The position numbers and the translations under genes are program-made. DNA of 41,944 nucleotides from Stenotrophomonas acidaminiphila (GTDB taxonomy: Bacteria > Pseudomonadota > Gammaproteobacteria > Xanthomonadales > Xanthomonadaceae): contig NZ_LDJO01000010.1 of the NCBI RefSeq assembly GCF_001431595.1, positions 1-41,944 of the forward strand, in the 5' to 3' direction. The notes beneath the pieces are model-generated. The model was given only the letters and a program-made list of their open reading frames with translations, had not been told where the DNA came from and ran no database searches. The stretch's first letter is position 1, and every line of letters starts with the position of its first letter. Positions 1-8,394 of this stretch are shown here, one piece after another.

Positions 1-29
1 AGCTGTTCCTCGGCAGCGCCCCCCGCTGA
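1..29 (+). CDS. Possible 3' end of an upstream gene (partial)
   Basis: A reading frame open from the window edge ends at a TGA at 27-29 and would encode the last residues LFLGSAPR. It lies 30 bases upstream of the DUF998 gene on the same strand, so it could be the tail of the preceding gene. Too little is present to name it. Confidence 0.3.
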
Positions 30-59
30 CCCGGCGCCCTCGCCCCGCCCGCAGCCGCC

Positions 60-692
60 ATGTCCCATCCCCGCCGGATCGTGCCGCTGTTCGCGCTCGT
101 CTATCTCGGCATGCTGTTCGGCGGCGCGCTGCTCAAGCCCGGCTATTCGCACATGGCCCAGTACATCAGCGAACTGGGCGCCAGCGGCAGCCCGCACGCA
201 CGGCTGATCAGCCTGGCCGGTTTCGTTCCGGTGGGTCTGCTCGCTGCCTGGCTGCTGCTGGCCTGCGCGCGCCTGGCGCCGGTCAGCGGCGCCAGTCGTG
301 TCGGCTACTGGCTGCTGTTGTGCGAACCGCTGGCCTGGATCGGCTCGGCCCTGGCACCCTGCGACCTCGGCTGTCCGGCAAGCGGCAGTATCCGCCAGCA
401 ACTGCATACCCTGCTGGGCGTGCTCACCTACGGCGGAACCGCGCTGGGCCTGCTGCTGCTGGCCACCGCGCCACGACTGCCGGCCGGCATCCGCCTGCTG
501 TGGGCCGGGCTGGCGGCCACCTGGCTGCTGCTGTTCGTGCTGATGGCCGCACCCGGGCTGCAGGCCTGGCGCGGGCTGCTGCAGCGGCTGGCCGAATGGC
601 TGGTCTATGGCGCACTGTGCGTCGCTGCGTGGCGGCTCGGCGGACCGGCGCGGGCCACGACCTCCACACGCACGCCCGCGACAGGGGCGTAA
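60..692 (+). CDS. DUF998 family integral membrane protein
   Basis: A 210-residue protein with about six hydrophobic helices (roughly 7-25, 48-70, 80-100, 117-137, 143-165 and 175-192). The short acidic/polar stretch after the first helix, HMAQYISELGASGSPHA, is typical of DUF998 proteins, which carry an early 'ISELG' type motif. The biochemical role of the family is not settled. Its length and the six-helix layout fit the family. The gene is followed after 30 bases by a VOC-family gene on the same strand, so the two could be co-transcribed. No Shine-Dalgarno sequence is obvious before the ATG, but the hydrophobic first helix begins right after it, so this start is plausible. Confidence 0.8.
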   Translation: MSHPRRIVPLFALVYLGMLFGGALLKPGYSHMAQYISELGASGSPHARLISLAGFVPVGLLAAWLLLACARLAPVSGASRVGYWLLLCEPLAWIGSALAPCDLGCPASGSIRQQLHTLLGVLTYGGTALGLLLLATAPRLPAGIRLLWAGLAATWLLLFVLMAAPGLQAWRGLLQRLAEWLVYGALCVAAWRLGGPARATTSTRTPATGA

Positions 693-722
693 GCTCGCCG
701 CTCCCACCGCAGGAGCACGCGC

Positions 723-1109
723 ATGGCCCATCGCAGCCGCCTGGCCGGCTTCATCATCGACTGCCAGGGCACCGACGCCGGCACCGCCGCCCGGTTCTGG
801 AGCGCCGCGCTGGGGCTGGTGCCCCGCGCCGCGGAGACCGACACCGACGGCGCGCAGTACGCCGGACTGTCCGGCGCGCCCGGCGGCCTGCACGTGGAGG
901 TGCAGCGCGTCAGCCATGCCCCGCGCGTGCACCTGGACATCGAAGCGGACGACATCGACGCCGAAGCCGACCGGCTCGAGGCGCTGGGCGCGCGCCGCAT
1001 CGGCTTCGTCAAGCGCTGGTGGGTGATGGAGGCGCCGACCGGCCACCGCTTCTGCGTGGTGCGCATGAAGCACCCCGACAACGGGCAGCCGGCCACGACC
1101 TGGGCGTGA
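723..1109 (+). CDS. VOC superfamily (glyoxalase-like) protein
   Basis: A 128-residue protein with the vicinal-oxygen-chelate fold pattern. It opens with a strand and then DCQGTDAGTAARFWSAALGL, the classic helix at the start of a VOC module, and ends with a 'GHRFCVVR' strand where the family usually places a metal-ligand Glu or substrate contact. Several close relatives are annotated glyoxalase-like or bleomycin-resistance-like, and a substrate cannot be assigned. The start ATG at 723 has AGGAG about eight bases upstream. The gene sits between the DUF998 gene and a short-chain dehydrogenase on the same strand. Confidence 0.8.
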   Translation: MAHRSRLAGFIIDCQGTDAGTAARFWSAALGLVPRAAETDTDGAQYAGLSGAPGGLHVEVQRVSHAPRVHLDIEADDIDAEADRLEALGARRIGFVKRWWVMEAPTGHRFCVVRMKHPDNGQPATTWA

Positions 1110-1161
1110 ACCGCCGCCTTTGCGGCGACAATACCCACCGGTTCCCGCGGAAGATGCCACG

Positions 1162-1920
1162 ATGACGGTTCACCAGCTGGGCGACGCCCGCGTCCTGATC
1201 GCCGGCGGCAGCCGTGGCATCGGCCTGGCCATCGCCACCGCGTTCGCCCGGCACGGCGCACGCCTGGGGCTGTGCGCACGCGGGATCGACGGCCTGCAAC
1301 GCGCGCGCGACACGCTGCAGGCCGGGGGCGCGCAGGTGCACGTGCAGGCCTGCGACCTGGCCGATCCGGCGCAGATCCAGGCCTGGGTGGAAGCGGCCGC
1401 CACCGCACTGGGCGGCATCGACATCGTGGTCAACAACGCGTCCGGGTTCGGCCACGGCAACGACGACGCCAGCTGGCAGGCCGGCTTCGACATCGACCTG
1501 ATGGCCGCGGTGCGCACCAATCGCCTGGCGTTGCCGTACCTGCGGCGCAGCGCGCTACCGGCCATCCTCAACGTCAGCTCGATCAACGCGCGCGTGCCGA
1601 CACCGCGCGCCACCGCCTATTCCACCGCCAAGGCGGCGCTGGACTATTACACCGTCACGCTCGCCACCGAACTGGCCCGCGAGCGCATCCGCGTCAATGC
1701 CATCGCCCCCGGCTCCATCGTTTTTCCCGGCGGGCTGTGGGACCAGCGCCGCACCTCCGAGCCGGCGCTGTACGCAAGCGTCCGCGACCGGATTCCGTTC
1801 GGTGGCTTCGGCGACCCTGCCGACGTGGCGGCGGCCGCGGTGTTCCTGTGCTCGCCCGCCGCCCGCTGGATCACCGGGCAGGTACTGGCGGTGGATGGCG
1901 GCCAGTCGCTACCGGCCTGA
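1162..1920 (+). CDS. SDR family NAD(P)-dependent oxidoreductase
   Basis: A 252-residue classical short-chain dehydrogenase/reductase. The cofactor motif GGSRGIG is near residue 15, NNAS near residue 94, the catalytic serine is in NVSSINAR, and YSTAK provides the Tyr-x-x-x-Lys pair. The C-terminal strand ITGQVLAVDGGQ is typical of the family. Substrate is unknown; many such genes are annotated as 3-oxoacyl-ACP reductase-like without proof. The start chosen is the ATG at 1162, which begins MTVHQLGDARVLIAGG; an in-frame upstream ATG at 1120 would add a non-conserved, low-complexity extension. It lies 52 bases after the VOC gene and is convergent with the next gene. Confidence 0.88.
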   Translation: MTVHQLGDARVLIAGGSRGIGLAIATAFARHGARLGLCARGIDGLQRARDTLQAGGAQVHVQACDLADPAQIQAWVEAAATALGGIDIVVNNASGFGHGNDDASWQAGFDIDLMAAVRTNRLALPYLRRSALPAILNVSSINARVPTPRATAYSTAKAALDYYTVTLATELARERIRVNAIAPGSIVFPGGLWDQRRTSEPALYASVRDRIPFGGFGDPADVAAAAVFLCSPAARWITGQVLAVDGGQSLPA

Positions 1921-1946
1921 GCGCCGCCGCTACCGGCGCGCGGCGG

Positions 1947-2579
1947 CTACGCCAGCTGCGCCGACCCGATCACCTGCACGCCCGGCCGCGGCGCCAGCGC
2001 CGCCTCGACCAGCGCGGCGGCAATCCGCCCGGCCGGATTGATGCGCCATGCGCGCGGCAGCACCGGTGCCAGCGCACCCAGCACCCATGCGGCCGCCTGC
2101 TCGCCGGGGCGTGGCTCGCTGCGCTCGCCACCGATCAGCCCCGGTCGCACCAGCGCCAGCGACGCGAACTCCAGCGCGCGCAGATCCTGTTCCAGTTCGC
2201 CTTTGACCCGGTTGTAGAAGAGCCGCGAACGCGGGTTGGCGCCCATCGCCGAATTCAGTGCGAAGACCGGGCAGCCGTGCGCCTTCACCGCGCGGGCGAT
2301 GGCCAGCGGGTAGCCGTGGTCGATGCGCGCGAAGGCCTGCCGCGAGCCGGCCTGCTTCAGGGTCGAGCCCAGTGCGCAGATCGCCGCATCCACCTGCCAC
2401 CAGGGTGCCTCCAGCGGCAGCGCATCGAAATCCAGCAGCGGCCCGAGCAGGCGCGGATGCTGCAACGGCAATGGCCGCCGCGCCGGCGCGACGACGGCCG
2501 TGCAGCGCGCATCGGCCAGCAACCGCATCAGCACCTGTGACCCCACCAGCCCGGTGGCGCCAGCCAGCAGTACACGCAT
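1947..2579 (-). CDS. NAD(P)H-binding Rossmann-fold protein, extended/atypical SDR type
   Basis: A 210-residue protein beginning MRVLLAGATGLVGSQVL, the glycine-rich NAD(P)-binding motif of atypical SDRs. A mid-protein FALNSAMGAN segment and YNRVKGELE (Tyr-x-x-x-Lys) follow, then the LVRPGLIGG stretch. This arrangement is that of the HTATIP2/TIP30-like and YbjT-like nucleoside-diphosphate-sugar epimerase relatives, which bind NADPH but mostly lack a defined substrate. It is convergent with the SDR gene and divergent from the GGDEF gene, whose probable promoter lies in the 101-base gap. Confidence 0.85.
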   Translation of the reverse strand: MRVLLAGATGLVGSQVLMRLLADARCTAVVAPARRPLPLQHPRLLGPLLDFDALPLEAPWWQVDAAICALGSTLKQAGSRQAFARIDHGYPLAIARAVKAHGCPVFALNSAMGANPRSRLFYNRVKGELEQDLRALEFASLALVRPGLIGGERSEPRPGEQAAAWVLGALAPVLPRAWRINPAGRIAAALVEAALAPRPGVQVIGSAQLA

Positions 2580-2625
2580 CCCGTTCCTCCTTCGCCCGGC
2601 AGTTCAAGCCGGCATCCGCCTCGCC

Positions 2626-2631
2626 GATAAT
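2626..2631 (+). promoter_or_regulatory. Possible -10 element of the GGDEF gene
   Basis: GATAAT lies in the divergent gap upstream of the diguanylate cyclase gene, 49 bases before the preferred start at 2681. The -35 hexamer 17 bases upstream (TTCAAG) is poor. This placement favours translation from 2681 over the in-frame ATG at 2630, which overlaps the element. Confidence 0.35.
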
Positions 2632-2680
2632 GGGGAACACCGATCCCCTGCCCGTACAGCCCGTCCGGAAACGCCTCGCG

Positions 2681-4231
2681 ATGGCCGACAGCAACGATAC
2701 CCCGCCCTCCAAGCCTGCCGGACTGGGACGCATCCTGTCACGCCGGCAGGTCATGGCCGAAGCCCCGGCACCGGGCGCGCCTGCGCACAAGGCCACCGCG
2801 CACGGCCACGGCACGACGCCGCTGCAGCGGATCTTCAGCCACGCCCATTCTCCCGATGCGCTGCTGCATGCCTTCGCCCAGGGCATGTCCAGCCTGCCCG
2901 GGGAGCTGGGCGACCTCGGCCGGCTGCTGCACAGTGCCTGCGACCGCCAGGAGTGGGAACGCTATGGCCGCCTGCTGCGCCAGCTGATCGACAAGTACAT
3001 CCGCACCATCGAACTGGAGCCGGCACCCGGGGGCAACAGCGAGGCCGAGCGCCTGCGCGACATGCTGCGCAACACCCTGGGCGCGGTACTGTCCAGCCTG
3101 CTGCAGCAGGCACCGGAACTGGAAGCCCAGGCCCGGCGCATGGGCGACGAACTGCACGGCTGGCAATCCGGGCAATCGCTGGAGCCGGTGGAGCAGCACC
3201 TGCGCGAACTCTGCCACCAGGTCGGGGTGCGCAACGACGTGCTGCACGAACAACACGACCTGCTGCTCAACCTGTTCGACCTGCTGCTGCAGAACATCGC
3301 CGAACTGGTCGACGGCGGCAGCTGGCTCCACGGCCAGATCGGCAACGTGCGGCAGGTACTGGCCGGCCCGTTGGACCGCACCTCGCTGGAACGTACCCGC
3401 AATGACCTGCGCGCGGTGATCTACCGCCAGGGCGTGCTGCGGCAGGGCATCGAGGAATCCAAGGAGGCGATGAAGGAGCTGATGGTCGATTTCGTCGAGC
3501 AGGTCGAGGGCATGGCCTCGGAGACCGGCGACTACCACGACCGGATCGCCAGCTACGCGGTCGCGGTACGCCAGGCGCGCAGTCTGGCCGATCTGGGCCA
3601 GTTGCTGCAGAACGTGCTGCAGGACACCGCGCGCGTCCAGGCGCAGGCACTGCGCGCGCGCGACCGCCTGGCCAGCGCCCGCGCCGAGGCACTGGCGGCC
3701 GAACAGCGCGTGCAGCAGCTCGAACGCGAACTGGAAGAAGCCGGCAGCCAGCTGCGTACCGATCCGCTGACCGGGGCCATGAACCGGCGCGGCCTGCAGG
3801 AGCTGCTTGCCGATGCGATGGGCGGCGCGCAGCCGCTGCTCAGCGTCGCCATGCTGGACCTGGACCATTTCAGCCAGACCAACGCCGACTATGGCCACGC
3901 CGGCGGCGACCATGCACTGCGCCACCTGGTGGCCACCGCGCAGACGCGGCTGGGCAGCCAGGGCCAGGTCGCACGCCTGGGCGGTGACGAGTTCGTGCTG
4001 GTCCTGCCCGGCATGGCCCAGGAGCAGGCCGACGCGCAGCTGCGCCGGCTGCAGGAAGCGCTGGCCCATCGCCCGTTCCTGCACGACGGCCAGCGCGTGC
4101 ACGTGCGCTTCAGCGCCGGCGTCGCGCAATGGCGCCCCGACGAATCGGCCGAGACCCTCCTGCAGCGGGCCGACCGCGCGCTCTACGCGGCCAAGCAGGC
4201 CGGCCGCGACCGGGTCGGCAACGCCGACTGA
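2681..4231 (+). CDS. GGDEF-domain diguanylate cyclase with a large helical N-terminal region
   Basis: A 516-residue protein predicted to make cyclic di-GMP from two GTP. Residues 1-340 are soluble and mostly helical, with no recognised sensor domain and no membrane span. A coiled coil rich in Arg, Glu and Gln (about 325-355) leads into the catalytic domain: DPLTGAMNRRG near 360, the metal-binding MLDLDHF near 390, and an intact GGDEF at 434-438. The inhibitory I-site RxxD five residues before GGDEF is absent (the matching residues are GSQG), so allosteric product inhibition is probably missing. The start at 2681 has GGAA upstream; an in-frame ATG at 2630 would add 17 residues. The gene is divergent from the Rossmann protein and convergent with the M16 peptidase. 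The signal it senses is unknown. Confidence 0.88.
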   Translation: MADSNDTPPSKPAGLGRILSRRQVMAEAPAPGAPAHKATAHGHGTTPLQRIFSHAHSPDALLHAFAQGMSSLPGELGDLGRLLHSACDRQEWERYGRLLRQLIDKYIRTIELEPAPGGNSEAERLRDMLRNTLGAVLSSLLQQAPELEAQARRMGDELHGWQSGQSLEPVEQHLRELCHQVGVRNDVLHEQHDLLLNLFDLLLQNIAELVDGGSWLHGQIGNVRQVLAGPLDRTSLERTRNDLRAVIYRQGVLRQGIEESKEAMKELMVDFVEQVEGMASETGDYHDRIASYAVAVRQARSLADLGQLLQNVLQDTARVQAQALRARDRLASARAEALAAEQRVQQLERELEEAGSQLRTDPLTGAMNRRGLQELLADAMGGAQPLLSVAMLDLDHFSQTNADYGHAGGDHALRHLVATAQTRLGSQGQVARLGGDEFVLVLPGMAQEQADAQLRRLQEALAHRPFLHDGQRVHVRFSAGVAQWRPDESAETLLQRADRALYAAKQAGRDRVGNAD

Positions 4232-4277
4232 ACCCGCCACCGGCATCGACCGCGGCCGTGCCGCCCCCTCCATGCGA

Positions 4278-4304
4278 CCGGGGCGGCCAGCAGGGCCGCC
4301 CCGG
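4278..4304. terminator. GC-rich hairpin between convergent genes
   Basis: A perfect 11-base-pair inverted repeat (CCGGGGCGGCC and its complement) with a 5-base loop lies between the convergent GGDEF and M16 genes. It lacks a T-tract on either side, so it is a stable stem that may serve both transcripts rather than a textbook intrinsic terminator. Confidence 0.5.
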
Positions 4305-4311
4305 CATCTAC

Positions 4312-7059
4312 CTACTTGAAATCGCCGGCCACGAACACGCTCAGGCTTTCGGGCTTGAGGTGCGTGCGGATCGCGGCATTGACCCGGTCGACGGTCAGCG
4401 ACCGGTAGGCCGCGTCGCGCTCGATCACGAACGCCATGGAGCGATCGTAGTCGAGCAGTTCCTGCAGCAGTCCGGCCACCGCCCCATCGCTGGCCCGTGA
4501 CTGCTCGCGCTGGACCATGCGCGCGGCTACGGCATCGCGCAGTTCCTGCTCGGTGACGCCGTCGGCCACCAACCGCGCCAGCTCCTCGCGCAGGGCATTC
4601 TCGACCTTGCCCATGTTCTCCGGCGCGGCGATGGCCTGCACCGTGAGGCTGCCATTGTCGTCGCGGCCGCTGCGGCTGTCGTCCGCACGCAGCCCGGCGC
4701 TCACGCCGTAGCTCAGTCCCTCGCGCTGGCGGATGCGATCGGCCAGTCGCGACTTGAGCGGATCGCCCCCCAGGATGTCGACCGCGATGCTCAGCGCCGG
4801 TGCGTCGGCGTCGGTCACGTTGAGCGACAGGTTCTGCCGCGCCAGCAGTACCGCGTTGGGCTTGTCGGGAGTGCTGAAGCTCTCCCGGTGCGCGGCGCGC
4901 GGCTGGTAGCGGGTGGCGATGGGCGCATAGGGTGCCGGCGACTTCCAGCCCGCGAACAACGCCTGCAGCTGCGTCTTCACCGCCTCCGGATCGAAGTCGC
5001 CGACCACGCTGATGCGGCCGTTCGCGGTGCCGTAGAAATCACGGTGCCAGGCACGCAGGTCCTCGAGCTTGAGCGCATTGAGCTTGGCCAGCGACTCGTC
5101 CAGCGAATCCGCATGCAATGGATGCCCCGCCGGCCACGGATCGAAGTACGTCGCCATCGCCATCGATGCCAGCATGCCCGGCTCCTTGCGCTGCGCCTCG
5201 ATACCCGTGATCGCCTGCAACCGCAGCTGTTCGAACTGCGCCTGCGGGAAGTCCGGCTGGCGCAGTACCTGCGCGGCCAGCGCCAGCGCCTCGGCCAGGG
5301 TTTCGCGCTTTCCGCTGAGGCGGATCTGCGCACCCTGCAGGCTGCCGCCGATGGAGGCCTCGGTCTTGAGCGCGTCGAACCGGGCAACCAGCTGCTCGTA
5401 GCTCTGCCCGGTGGCACCGCGCAGCAGCATCGACCCCACCCACTGCGCGGCGGTATCGCGACCGCTGATGGCCTGCTCGCTGCCGAACTCGAAATGGGCG
5501 TTGACGGTGACCGTCTGCCCGCGCGTGCGCCGCGGCAGCAGCGACACCTTCAAGCCGTCGCCCAGGGTGAACGTCTGCGTCCGCGCGGCGATATTCTGCG
5601 GCGTCGCCTCGAAGGCCTCGCCCGCCTCCACCGCCGCCCGGCCGGTGTAACCGTCGACCACGCTGGCGATCGCCGGGGCGGCGGGAATCTCCGCGCGATC
5701 CGGCGCGTCGGTGGGCACGAACCGGCCAAGCGTGCGGTTGCTCGGCTTCAGGTACGCCGCCGCCACCCGGTTGACGTCCGCGGCCGTCACCTTGGCAATG
5801 GCATCACGCTGCACGAACAACAGGCGCCAGTCGCCGGCCGCCTGGTACTCCGACAGCGCCATCGCCACTGCGTTGACGTTGTTGAACAGGTTCTCCTGGT
5901 CGTTGCCGATGCGCTGCTTGGCCGCGTCCACCTCGTCCGCGGTCACCGGGCGGGCGGCGATCGCTTCGGCCTGCCGCAGCAGTTCGGCCTCGGCCCTGGC
6001 CGCATCGCCCTCCCTGGGCAGCACCGCGATCACATTGAACAACCCCGGATCGCGCATGCTCATGCTGCCGGCACCGGTGCCGGCCGCGAGCTTGGTCTCC
6101 ACCAGTGCCTTGTGCAGGCGCCCGCTGGGCGTGTGCCCCAGCACGTTGCCCAGCACGGCCAGCGCCGCGCTGTCGGCCTGCGCCAGTGCCGGCACGTGGT
6201 AGGTGGTGGCTACCAGCGACAGATCGCCGCTGCGGCGCACCGTCACCTCGCGCTCGCCGTCCTGGGTCGGTTCGGCGGTATGGAACGCCGGCAGCGTGCG
6301 GGCCGGCTTCTTCAGCGGCCCGAAATGCGCGGCGATGCGCGACAGCGTGGTGTCGGCGTCGATGCGGCCGGCCACGATCAGCAGCGCATTGTCCGGCTGG
6401 TACCAGGTGCGATAGAACGCCTGCAGGTTGCCGATCGGCACGTTCTCCACGTCCGAGCGCGCGCCGATGGGCAGGTTGGCATAGTTGTGCCAGTCGTAGG
6501 CGACCGAGCGCATGCGCTTCATCAGCACGCCGGCGGGACTGTTGTCGCCGGCTTCCATCTCGTTGCGGACGACGGTCATCTCGCTGTCCAGGTCGGCCTT
6601 TGCCACCCTGGAATTGAGCATGCGGTCGGCTTCCATCGCCAGCAGCCAGTCCAGCGTGTCGTCATTGGCCGGGAATGAGGCAAAGTAGTTGGTGCGGTCC
6701 AGCGACGTGGTGGCGTTCTTGTTCACGCCACGCTTCTGCATCTCGCCGGGGATGTCCGGATGCTTCGGCGTACCCTTGAACAACAGGTGCTCGAGCAGGT
6801 GCGCCATGCCGGTCTCGCCGTAGTTCTCCTGCATCGAACCGACGCCGTAGACCAGGTTGACGGTGACGGTGGGCTTGCTGGCATCGGGGAACAGCAGCAC
6901 CCGCAGGCCGTTGGGCAGGCGGTATTCGCAGATGCCCTCGATGCACGGCCCGGCCGTCACCGACCGCGGCAGCGTCGCCGATTCACCCTTGGCGTATACC
7001 GCCGGCATCAACGCAAACGAAAGAGCCACGCCCAGGGCGCAGGAAGAAAGTTTCAGCAT
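4312..7059 (-). CDS. Secreted M16-family zinc metallopeptidase (pitrilysin/insulinase type)
   Basis: A 915-residue protein with a Sec signal peptide (hydrophobic stretch at 5-22 ending VYA). The inverted zinc motif HLLEH is at 87-91 and the third ligand is Glu167 in RNEMEAG, the spacing expected for HxxEH(x~75)E. The length covers two pairs of M16 half-domains. The second half (after about 480) begins a new strand-helix module and lacks a second HxxEH, so only the N-terminal half should be catalytic. It should act in the periplasm on peptides or damaged proteins. Two ATGs are adjacent, at 7062 and 7059; AAGGGG ends only two bases before the first and five before the second, so the second is preferred. 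A 16-base palindrome lies about 120 bases upstream. Confidence 0.92.
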   Translation of the reverse strand: MLKLSSCALGVALSFALMPAVYAKGESATLPRSVTAGPCIEGICEYRLPNGLRVLLFPDASKPTVTVNLVYGVGSMQENYGETGMAHLLEHLLFKGTPKHPDIPGEMQKRGVNKNATTSLDRTNYFASFPANDDTLDWLLAMEADRMLNSRVAKADLDSEMTVVRNEMEAGDNSPAGVLMKRMRSVAYDWHNYANLPIGARSDVENVPIGNLQAFYRTWYQPDNALLIVAGRIDADTTLSRIAAHFGPLKKPARTLPAFHTAEPTQDGEREVTVRRSGDLSLVATTYHVPALAQADSAALAVLGNVLGHTPSGRLHKALVETKLAAGTGAGSMSMRDPGLFNVIAVLPREGDAARAEAELLRQAEAIAARPVTADEVDAAKQRIGNDQENLFNNVNAVAMALSEYQAAGDWRLLFVQRDAIAKVTAADVNRVAAAYLKPSNRTLGRFVPTDAPDRAEIPAAPAIASVVDGYTGRAAVEAGEAFEATPQNIAARTQTFTLGDGLKVSLLPRRTRGQTVTVNAHFEFGSEQAISGRDTAAQWVGSMLLRGATGQSYEQLVARFDALKTEASIGGSLQGAQIRLSGKRETLAEALALAAQVLRQPDFPQAQFEQLRLQAITGIEAQRKEPGMLASMAMATYFDPWPAGHPLHADSLDESLAKLNALKLEDLRAWHRDFYGTANGRISVVGDFDPEAVKTQLQALFAGWKSPAPYAPIATRYQPRAAHRESFSTPDKPNAVLLARQNLSLNVTDADAPALSIAVDILGGDPLKSRLADRIRQREGLSYGVSAGLRADDSRSGRDDNGSLTVQAIAAPENMGKVENALREELARLVADGVTEQELRDAVAARMVQREQSRASDGAVAGLLQELLDYDRSMAFVIERDAAYRSLTVDRVNAAIRTHLKPESLSVFVAGDFK

Positions 7060-7179
7060 CATTTCCCCTTGTCCAATGATCGGTACGACATGCCGGCCTG
7101 CATCGCACCGACGCTCACTGCACGGCACCCATGTACCGCAAAACAACGATTTGATCCGCAACGCGCGCATGCATGCAAC

Positions 7180-7195
7180 TGTCAGAGCTGACAGC
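7180..7195. promoter_or_regulatory. 16-bp palindrome, candidate operator upstream of the M16 gene
   Basis: CTGTCAG-AG-CTGACAG is a perfect 7-base-pair dyad with a 2-base centre, too tight for an RNA hairpin loop and so more like a dimeric protein-binding site. It lies about 120 bases upstream of the M16 peptidase start and about 130 bases beyond the 3' end of the ABC-transporter remnant. The cognate regulator is not identifiable here. Confidence 0.4.
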
Positions 7196-7323
7196 GTCGC
7201 TTCGCCACGTCATCCACGCGGCCGTCTGAAACGGTCATGTCCAGCGCAATCCACCCACACCGATGACCATCCCGCATGTAGTCATGACACTTTCTCATTC
7301 CAGAAGGCGTGCATCGAACAAGC

Positions 7324-7887
7324 CTACATCGCATGCTCGACTTCCCCGGCCGGCGCATCGCATGCGGGCTGCGGGCGCAGTTCCTGCACGATCCGGCCCT
7401 GCTCCATCACCAGCACGCGATCGGCGCTGGCAATGGTTTCGGGGCGATGCGCGACGATCACGCGGGTAACCTGCAGGCGCCGGATCGCCGCATTGACCAG
7501 CTGTTCGTTGCCCACGTCCAGATGGCTGGTAGCCTCGTCCAGGAACAGCAGTTTCGGCTGCCGGTACAGCGCGCGCGCCAGGATGATGCGCTGCTTCTGC
7601 CCACCGGACAGCGAACTGCCCATGTCGCCGATCAGGCCGTGATAGCCCATCGGCATCGCGGCGATATCATCGTGCACCGCCGCCAGCCGCGCCGCCTGCT
7701 CGACACGCCCAAGATCGAACTCGGGGTCGAAGAAGCCGATGTTGTCGGCAATGCTGCCGGCGAACAGCTGATCGTCCTGCATCACCGCACCGACGATGGC
7801 GCGCACGTTGCGCGCACCCAGCTTGTGTAGGTCATGGCCGCCGACGTGGATGCTGCCTTCGCTGGGCTTGAGCAGGCCCAGCAGCAG
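7324..7887 (-). pseudogene. 3' remnant of a peptide-exporting ABC transporter (CvaB/RaxB-like)
   Basis: Only the distal nucleotide-binding domain survives. It starts at LLLGLLKPSEGSIHVGG, just after where Walker A should be. The Q-loop (MQDDQLFAGSIADNI), the signature LSGGQKQR, Walker B (LLFLDEATSHLD) and the H-loop (VIVAHRPE) are all present and in frame. The peptidase C39 and membrane domains and Walker A are gone. The sequence joins directly, in a different frame, to the 5' part of a membrane fusion protein gene near 7887, which shows an internal deletion. The 'SADNIGFFDPE' and 'PMGYHGLIGDMGSSLSGG' stretches match the bacteriocin/RaxB exporter type. No ATPase can be made. Confidence 0.85.
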
Positions 7888-8317
7888 CCCAGCGCCTGCG
7901 CCCGCAACTGTGCGTGCTGGGCCTGTTGTGTAGCGACCAGACCATTCTGCCGTTGCTGCAGGTGCTGTTCCAGGGCCGCCTGCGTGTCGCCGCTGCCTTG
8001 GGTGGTACGCGGCATGGAGACCGGCGCCAGCGTGCCGCCGGCGGTGACCTGCCCCCCTCGGCAACATCCATGCGCGTTACTACGCCACTGGCAGGAGCCA
8101 CTACTGTCGCCAATCCCTTCGTTGGCACCAGCTGACCGGTGACAGTGGAACGGCGGGTATAGGTCCCCAGGGTAACGAACAGCACGATGGCGGACGCGGC
8201 CATTACCGCCAGCCCGGTCAATACCCACAGCCGCAGCGGTTGCGCCAGCGAAATGCCGCCCAGCCAGCTGGTGCGGCGAGCCTTGAGCACTTCATCGCGG
8301 AACAACGGTTGCGACAT
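7888..8317 (-). pseudogene. 5' remnant of a membrane fusion protein gene (CvaA/RaxA-like, HlyD family)
   Basis: The start at 8317 has GGGGA four bases upstream and encodes MSQPLFRDEVLKARRTSWLG, then one membrane helix (residues about 29-50), then the first part of a periplasmic adaptor (VVAPASGVVTRMDVAEGG). At a run of six G (C on the plus strand, 8052-8057) the frame shifts: the natural continuation (VTAGGTLAPVSMPR, then a Gln-rich coiled coil ending QHAQLRAQALG) is in the next frame. A seventh G would restore it. The coiled coil then breaks off at the fusion to the ABC remnant. In intact systems this adaptor links a CvaB-type exporter to TolC. Confidence 0.85.
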
Positions 8318-8394
8318 TGCATCCCCATGCATCGTCATCGGAGGGGAATCACCTTTTTCCATCCACCGCGCTACGACAAGCCCTGATGCGCGCC

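Noticed and set aside
4888..6678. Long open frame antisense to the M16 peptidase gene, about 596 codons
   Set aside because: High GC content opens long antisense frames. The translation is a low-complexity mix of Arg, His and Gln with no domain, while the sense frame has a full M16 peptidase.
7324..8362. A functional fused exporter/adaptor protein
   Set aside because: The adaptor start, the adaptor coiled coil and the ABC domain are in three different frames, and Walker A is missing, so one working protein cannot be made.
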